From Vulcanimicrobiota bacterium (lineage in GTDB: Bacteria; Vulcanimicrobiota; Xenobia; Xenobiales; JADMJV01): a stretch of 64,000 nucleotides of DNA. Where the stretch lies: NCBI GenBank assembly GCA_019637395.1, contig JAHBVR010000010.1:62001-126000 (forward strand), written 5' to 3'. The position numbers and the translations under genes are program-made. Below the pieces are notes generated by a model that worked only from the letters and a program-made list of their open reading frames with translations, was not told the origin of the DNA and searched no databases. This document shows positions 59,455 to 64,000 of this stretch, one piece after another; within the stretch, counting starts at the first letter, position 1, and each line of letters opens with the position of its first letter.

Positions 59455-60639
59455 ATGGAGCGCCTCACCGGCAGCGGCACGTTGATCTTTTATCTGGGGT
59501 TGGGCAGCAATCTGCTCAACGGCGGCTCCGCCCTCTTCAAGGGCCATTTGCTGGCCTGCGCGCTGGCGGCCGTGTTGCTCGTCTCCATGGTAGCCGCCCG
59601 GCTGGCCCGCAAGCGCCTCAAAGTCACTCCGCTGATCCCGGAGCGGGTTACCCAGGGCCAGCAGTTCGAGATCGCCTGCCGGGTGGAAAACCCCCATGCG
59701 AAAACGGCCGCCGACGTCAATCTGAGGATCATCGGATTGCCGCGCAGCACCGGCCTGGAAAACGAGTTTGGTCCCTATCTGGGTCATCTCGAACCGGGTC
59801 AGAGCAAAACCGGCAGCTGGCAACTCACTCTGCCTCAAAGAGGGCGCTACGCGGTGGAGGCCATCCATCAGGCCACCATTTTTCCTTTCGGCCTGTGGCG
59901 CGACTGGTACCGCCACGAGGTGGGCCGCAGCCTGCTGGTCTATCCCAAGTTCCATCCCCTGTTGACTTTGGACATGCCGGTAGGACGCAAATACCAGCCG
60001 GGCGGAATGGCGCTCACCTCCAACGTAGGCGACTCGACCGAGTTTCTCTCCGTGCGCGAGTTCCGGGCCGGCGATAGCCTGCGCATGATCCACTGGCGTT
60101 CCTGGGCGCGCCGCGGCAAACCGGTGGTCAAGGAGTTTCAGGAAGAGTTTTTCTGCCGCATCGCCCTGGTCATGGACACCTTTCTCGAGGCCCAAGAAGT
60201 CAAGGCCCGCCGGCCCGACTTCGAAGCCGCCATTTCGCTGGCGGCGGCCATCTCGGATCAAATCAGCCGGGACGAATACGTCATCGACCTTTTCGCGGCC
60301 GGGCCGGAACTCTACCAGTTGCAGGCCGGGCGCAGCCTGGCTTATTTGGAGAACGTGCTGGACATTCTGGCTTGCGTGGAGCCCTGTACAGAGCCCGCCT
60401 TTCAAAAATTGGAGCCGATTCTTCTCGATGGTCTGGAAAATGTGACGACCACCGTGGTCATCTTGCTGGACTGGGACGAAGCCCGCCTGCGCCTGCTACG
60501 CGCCGTGACCGAAAGAGGTTGCGCTCTCAAGGTCATCTTCGTAGGCGAGCCAAAAGACCTGAGCGGAGTCGACGACTACGCCCCGGGCCACCAGACTTAC
60601 ACAGCCGCCCAAATTCTCCAGGGTGTGGACAGACTATGA
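59455..60639 (+). CDS. DUF58 protein, membrane-anchored
   Basis: 394 residues. Two close hydrophobic segments (about 8-50) anchor the N-terminus. The DUF58 core follows with VREFRAGDSLRMIHWRSWAR, then a von Willebrand-like alpha/beta part (RIALVMDTFLEA). The family is functionally linked to MoxR ATPases. ATG 59455 is the first start after the moxR stop; no good SD is seen. The stop overlaps the transglutaminase gene (ATGA), so the two are translated together. Confidence 0.88.
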   Translation: MERLTGSGTLIFYLGLGSNLLNGGSALFKGHLLACALAAVLLVSMVAARLARKRLKVTPLIPERVTQGQQFEIACRVENPHAKTAADVNLRIIGLPRSTGLENEFGPYLGHLEPGQSKTGSWQLTLPQRGRYAVEAIHQATIFPFGLWRDWYRHEVGRSLLVYPKFHPLLTLDMPVGRKYQPGGMALTSNVGDSTEFLSVREFRAGDSLRMIHWRSWARRGKPVVKEFQEEFFCRIALVMDTFLEAQEVKARRPDFEAAISLAAAISDQISRDEYVIDLFAAGPELYQLQAGRSLAYLENVLDILACVEPCTEPAFQKLEPILLDGLENVTTTVVILLDWDEARLRLLRAVTERGCALKVIFVGEPKDLSGVDDYAPGHQTYTAAQILQGVDRL

Positions 60640-62522
60640 AACCCTTGGATTGGCCCGGGGCTCTCACCATACTGCTACCCTGGCTGGCCCTGCTGATGCT
60701 CAATGCCGACGCTTTCACCATCTCGCTGACGGTAGCCGCCTGCCTGCTGGCTCTGGCGCGCGGCCGCTGGAACGTCAGCCGCACCTGGTGGCTGCTCTGG
60801 TCTCTGGTGGGCGTGGCCGCCTTCGTGGCCATGTTCCGCTCGGACGCCCGCCGCGCTCTCGGATCGGGATTGGTCTACGCCAACCTGTACCCGGTGGCCC
60901 TGTCGTTGGGCTGGGCCAGCCTGCCGGCGCTGGTGCGTCGCCACACCCGGGGACAGTATTGGATGGCCATGACTCTGAGCGGCCTATTCTTTTTGATCAC
61001 CGGCCTCAACCTGATGCCTCTGAGCATCCAGTTCGGCGTTATGTCTTGCCTGTGGATGGTCCTCTTCGGCGTGTCCTCGCGTACTTTTCTAACCAATACC
61101 CGGCCCAACCTGGCGGCCTGGCTCACCCTCATTCCCACCTGCGCCTTGATGGCCGTGCTGGCGGTGATCTTTACTTACAGCGAAGTTCAGTTCGGCTTTC
61201 TGATGCGTCTGCTCTCAGCCGGGAACGACATCGGCCTGACCTTTCCGGCTCAGAATCGGCTCAATAGCATGATGAGTTCGGAAACCAACCCGGCCGTGGT
61301 GGCCCGCTGTTTTTCCCAACGGCCGAATACCTATTTGGCGGCCCGTGTTTATACAAAATACCAGGAAGGCACCTGGACCGAGTTTGGTCCCTCGGAGAAC
61401 ACCACCGGCACTCAGGCGGCGGGGGCATACCGCTATACCATCTCGGACTTGAAAGAGGGGCTGACGGTGGAGCGTTTCGAGGTGCACGCCTCGCCTATCG
61501 TGCTCTTTCACCCCCGTGATACCGTCTGGATAGAATGTCAGGAACCTCAACTGGCCCAACTTTCCGGCCACCTCCTGGAACAACGCGGCGGCGGCAATGG
61601 CCTGCAGGCCTACATGGTGGCTCGCAAGCCCGGGCAAGACCTGGCACCGCCGGAAAGCCCGGAATATCTGAAAGCCTGCTTGCAGTTGCCCGAGAATCTC
61701 GATCCCATCGTCGCTCAGACCGCCCGCCAGGTGCTGACCGGACGCCCTGGAACAGATATCTGGAAGCGCTCCCTGCAGTGCCAGATTTGGTTCCAGAGCA
61801 ACTTCGAATATGGCTTCGGCTACGATTTCTCCAAAGCCAAAGACCCGGTGGTTGACTTCCTCACCAACAAACCTGCCGCTCACTGCGAATTGTTCGCCGC
61901 CAGCATGACCTTGATGCTGCGCACCCAGGGCATTCCCGCCCGCTACGTCAACGGTTTCGTCTGCGTGGAGCAAGCCTACAGTCAAGATTACTACGTAGTG
62001 CGCGTGCGTGACGCTCACGCCTGGGTGGAAGTCTGGGACGGCAAAGCGTGGCGCACCCTCGATCCCACTCCACCCTCGGCCATTCAGCCTCCCCAAGGCT
62101 GGGGCAGTTGGTTTGACAAAATGCGCGAAGCATTCAATTACTATACGCGCGACCTGGGCAAGCTCGATTGGCGGGCCGTGCTGGCCGCCCTCTGGGATCG
62201 GCGCGCTTACTGGTTCTCTCTCCTTTTGCTCTATGTCTTGTGGCGAATCCGCAAGGCCGAGTGGTTCCCGCGCCTCCAGGGAAAGAGCGCCCAGACTCCC
62301 CAATCCGAGTGGATCCGCACTCTCTCGCGAGTGTTGGAGGCCAAGAATCTGGCCCGCCATGAATGGGAGACCCTGCTGCATTGGGCTGAGCGTCTGGAGG
62401 ATCAGGAAGCCTCCGATTGGTTACGAGATTATAGCGCCTATCGCTACGGCGGCGCTATCGAGAACAACCTGGCCGACCGGCTGAGGAACCTGGTTAAACG
62501 TCTTCAAAATCCGACATCGTAG
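60636..62522 (+). CDS. TgpA-like membrane transglutaminase
   Basis: 628 residues. Residues 1-190 carry about six transmembrane helices, residues 230-490 a periplasmic transglutaminase core with triad C417 (AAHCELFAASM), H461 (RDAHAWVEVW) and D476 (LDPTPP), and another helix near 525-545 with a cytoplasmic tail. It resembles TgpA, essential in Pseudomonas. With MoxR and DUF58 it forms a module thought to remodel surface proteins or wall. ATGA overlaps DUF58. The 3' end overlaps the PilZ gene by 29 bp. Confidence 0.9.
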   Translation: MKPLDWPGALTILLPWLALLMLNADAFTISLTVAACLLALARGRWNVSRTWWLLWSLVGVAAFVAMFRSDARRALGSGLVYANLYPVALSLGWASLPALVRRHTRGQYWMAMTLSGLFFLITGLNLMPLSIQFGVMSCLWMVLFGVSSRTFLTNTRPNLAAWLTLIPTCALMAVLAVIFTYSEVQFGFLMRLLSAGNDIGLTFPAQNRLNSMMSSETNPAVVARCFSQRPNTYLAARVYTKYQEGTWTEFGPSENTTGTQAAGAYRYTISDLKEGLTVERFEVHASPIVLFHPRDTVWIECQEPQLAQLSGHLLEQRGGGNGLQAYMVARKPGQDLAPPESPEYLKACLQLPENLDPIVAQTARQVLTGRPGTDIWKRSLQCQIWFQSNFEYGFGYDFSKAKDPVVDFLTNKPAAHCELFAASMTLMLRTQGIPARYVNGFVCVEQAYSQDYYVVRVRDAHAWVEVWDGKAWRTLDPTPPSAIQPPQGWGSWFDKMREAFNYYTRDLGKLDWRAVLAALWDRRAYWFSLLLLYVLWRIRKAEWFPRLQGKSAQTPQSEWIRTLSRVLEAKNLARHEWETLLHWAERLEDQEASDWLRDYSAYRYGGAIENNLADRLRNLVKRLQNPTS

Positions 62523-63243
62523 CAATGCGCCGCGAGTTGGAGCGAGCTCCCGTCAGTTGGTGATCGATGAAATCTTCCAACCGCGAGGTCACGCCCGCGT
62601 CCAGCGGACTGAAGTGCAGTCCTATCACGTATTGGCCCAGGGTATTGGCTTCTTGCCAGGTCACGCGAGCGACCACTTCGATGGGCGGCTTATCATACTC
62701 CAGCAAGATACGGAAAGGGATATCCACCTCTTCGGGCAGCGGATAATCGTGGCTGATCTTCATTCCCGTGGTGGAAATGTCGAGGGTGAAGACGCCGAAT
62801 TTCTGCGAAGTGGAGCCGACCACCATCTCCACCACCAGAATGCGCTGCAGGCGCACGGAGGTGCGTTTGTTCTCGGGGGAATGCCGATCCAGGAAGGCTC
62901 GAATTTCCTCCTGGGACTCGCCCGACACCTCCAGAAACTTGAGACCGGCCACATGCATGCCGCCGATCAACTCCTTTTGCCAGATGGCTTCCACGTTCAA
63001 GTCGATGGGACGATCGAGCAACAGGCGCAACGGTAAGGATTCCCCGGTGGGAAAGGAAAGATCAGTGTGGACCCGCATACCGGACTCGCTCAGGTCATAG
63101 ATATGCAGAAAACAGTTCTGAGGCGCCACCGGGCCTAGAATTTCGGCCGCAAAAATGCGTTGCACTTTGATTTTGCGGCGCCGCTCGCGTCGCCGTTCGG
63201 ATTCTACTGTCACGGAAAACCTTTCCCCGTCCGAGGAGCTCAC
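62494..63243 (-). CDS. Tandem PilZ-domain protein (c-di-GMP receptor)
   Basis: 249 residues with two PilZ domains (about 18-125 and 127-235). The first has an arginine-rich RRRERRRKIKVQR start and DLSESGMRV. The second has KRTSVRLQR and LDISTTGMKI. Both retain R-x-x-x-R and D/N-x-S-x-x-G motifs that bind cyclic di-GMP. It has no membrane or enzymatic domain, so it should signal by protein contacts. The GTG start lacks a clear SD; an internal GTG is possible. The 3' end overlaps the transglutaminase gene. Confidence 0.88.
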   Translation of the reverse strand: MSSSDGERFSVTVESERRRERRRKIKVQRIFAAEILGPVAPQNCFLHIYDLSESGMRVHTDLSFPTGESLPLRLLLDRPIDLNVEAIWQKELIGGMHVAGLKFLEVSGESQEEIRAFLDRHSPENKRTSVRLQRILVVEMVVGSTSQKFGVFTLDISTTGMKISHDYPLPEEVDIPFRILLEYDKPPIEVVARVTWQEANTLGQYVIGLHFSPLDAGVTSRLEDFIDHQLTGARSNSRRIATMSDFEDV

Positions 63244-63267
63244 TCGACCGGGTCGAAACCTTCACCT

Positions 63268-63642
63268 ATGCACATCGTTCGCGCTCTGGCCCTCGCTGGC
63301 CTTGTTTTTCTACCGGCTCAAGCCGAATTCCATCGCCTCGACGGAACCAAGAAGGAAGTCGACATCGAGGCTCTGGTGATCCCCGAGCGGCATAACGTTT
63401 TTTGTTTTTACGCGGACAATAACACCATCTGCCGCGCCCTCTATCCCGACTTCGTGAAGCTGGGCAATCGCCGGCTCACCGAATTTCAACTCATCGACGT
63501 CGGCTCGGGGACCTCGCCCACCTCCAAGAAATACGCCCTTACCTCGGTGCCCTATTTCGTTATCTATAACAACCGCGGCAAACTGGTCAGCGAAGGCCCC
63601 CCCGCCTACAAACAGGTCACCGATTGGATCGCGGGTAAATAG
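63268..63642 (+). CDS. Exported thioredoxin-fold protein lacking the first active-site Cys
   Basis: 124 residues. Signal peptide 1-18 (HIVRALALAGLVFLPAQA). The strand-helix VFCFYADNNTICRALYPDF follows the thioredoxin pattern, but the C-x-x-C site reads N-x-x-C, so only the resolving-type cysteine remains. The cis-proline loop TSVPYFVIY is intact. It cannot be a standard disulfide oxidoreductase. It may bind a partner, or form a mixed disulfide. The region upstream overlaps the 5' end of the PilZ gene on the opposite strand. Confidence 0.7.
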   Translation: MHIVRALALAGLVFLPAQAEFHRLDGTKKEVDIEALVIPERHNVFCFYADNNTICRALYPDFVKLGNRRLTEFQLIDVGSGTSPTSKKYALTSVPYFVIYNNRGKLVSEGPPAYKQVTDWIAGK

Positions 63643-63644
63643 TT

Positions 63645-64000
63645 CTAAAGCTTTTGCTCGGCCTTGAGGTAGGCTGTTTTCGGGTTGCGCTCGTCAAACA
63701 GGTGAATCAGCCGATAGACAGCGGGAATCTGGCTGCGTAGCCGAGCAGCGACGTCCTCAGAAATGTTGGCCTTGCTGAAAGGCGTATTGCGCACATAGGC
63801 CAGATCCTGGCCGGCCGTGCGCCCATACTTGTAGTCGTAGGTGAAACGGCCGCCGTTGGCCTCCAATTGCACGCCCTTCACTTCGGGGTTGGGCACGGAA
63901 ATGAAGAACTCCGAGTTGTCTAAAGAACCGTTCTGGTTCTGCAGCCGAAAATCGTGCAGGTAAGTGTAGAGTTCGCGCGCGGTGTTCACCGAAGGATCGA
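63645..64000 (-). CDS. Partial gene, unknown (5' end beyond window)
   Basis: The frame is open through the right edge, so the real start lies outside; a GTG at 63989 is probably internal. The 118 visible residues (DPSVNTARELYTYLHDFRLQ, then QLEANGGRFTYDYKYGRTAG) contain a helical start, a short beta section and a terminal helix (VAARLRSQIPAVYRLIHLF). I do not recognise the family. It converges on the thioredoxin-fold gene with 2 bp between the stops. Confidence 0.6.
   Translation of the reverse strand, partial: DPSVNTARELYTYLHDFRLQNQNGSLDNSEFFISVPNPEVKGVQLEANGGRFTYDYKYGRTAGQDLAYVRNTPFSKANISEDVAARLRSQIPAVYRLIHLFDERNPKTAYLKAEQKL

Noticed and set aside
1-64000. tRNA, rRNA, CRISPR arrays, insertion sequences, integrase or attachment sites
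   Set aside because: None was visible: no regularly spaced repeats, no transposase motifs and no cloverleaf candidate found by eye. Weak or degenerate cases could be missed without a covariance search.

Overview
The window is GC-rich, very densely coded bacterial chromosome with no insertion sequences, phage genes, tRNA or rRNA genes or CRISPR arrays that I could find. Two TolC-type outer-membrane proteins, several lipoproteins with clear lipoboxes and a SecG indicate a two-membrane (diderm) cell. Eukaryote-like Ser/Thr kinases (one fused to a WD40 propeller), a minor-pilin operon, a short EF-Ts, a long-form ribosome hibernation factor and an ftsZ outside the dcw cluster fit a deep-branching, poorly characterised phylum. 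Eremiobacterota/Xenobia-like or Armatimonadota-like lineages are my best guess, not a demonstrated assignment.

Layout. 0-5 kb: the 3' end of gyrA with an overlapping response regulator, two small Gly-rich membrane proteins, and a GNAT protein overlapping a MenC/N-acylamino-acid racemase-type enolase. 5-10 kb (minus strand): gap, pgk, tpiA, secG and a cystathionine gamma-synthase/lyase, with a terminator-like hairpin between gap and pgk. 10-19 kb: cysteine desulfurase, an unannotated-looking 58-residue ORF, and an envelope neighbourhood of two TolC proteins, a PGRP-type amidase, an FG-GAP-like secreted protein, a FliB/YkgJ-like cysteine-cluster protein, a compact subtilisin-like protein and a kinase-WD40 fusion. 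19-27 kb: a UvrD helicase fused to an iron-sulfur RecB-type nuclease, an AspH-type hydroxylase, and a prepilin operon whose genes are coupled by CTGA and TTGA overlaps. 27-34 kb: phosphoesterase, second kinase, small lipoprotein plus cytochrome c, aroC, a SIS-domain protein, XdhC and a lytic transglycosylase. 34-41 kb: long HPF, a 48-residue zinc-ribbon ORF, C-terminal processing protease, miaB behind a tandem-hairpin leader, and a GAF/PAS histidine kinase.

42-51 kb: LuxR regulator plus cytoplasmic-looking HtrA-like protease, rpsB-tsf, trmK, a Doc/AbrB toxin-antitoxin pair, a gluzincin metalloprotease, and an esterase with a GH13 glucan enzyme. 51-56 kb (minus strand): the least explained region, a coupled operon of a UPF0489-TPR protein, a GNAT protein and a helical zinc-ribbon protein, preceded by an extraordinary glycine-zipper/FPGG/Met-rich protein. 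56-64 kb: ftsZ and a Pro/Ala-rich coiled-coil partner, a divergent MoxR-DUF58-transglutaminase operon, a tandem-PilZ protein, a thioredoxin-fold protein and a partial gene at the right edge.

How the parts relate. Translation (rpsB, tsf, hpf, trmK, miaB), glycolysis and division genes form an ordinary core. Between them sit surface and signalling modules (TolC, pilins, kinases, PilZ, MoxR) whose substrates are not identifiable from this window alone. Genes are packed by ATGA-type overlaps on one strand and by tail-to-tail overlaps between strands, so strong intrinsic terminators occur only at a few operon ends.
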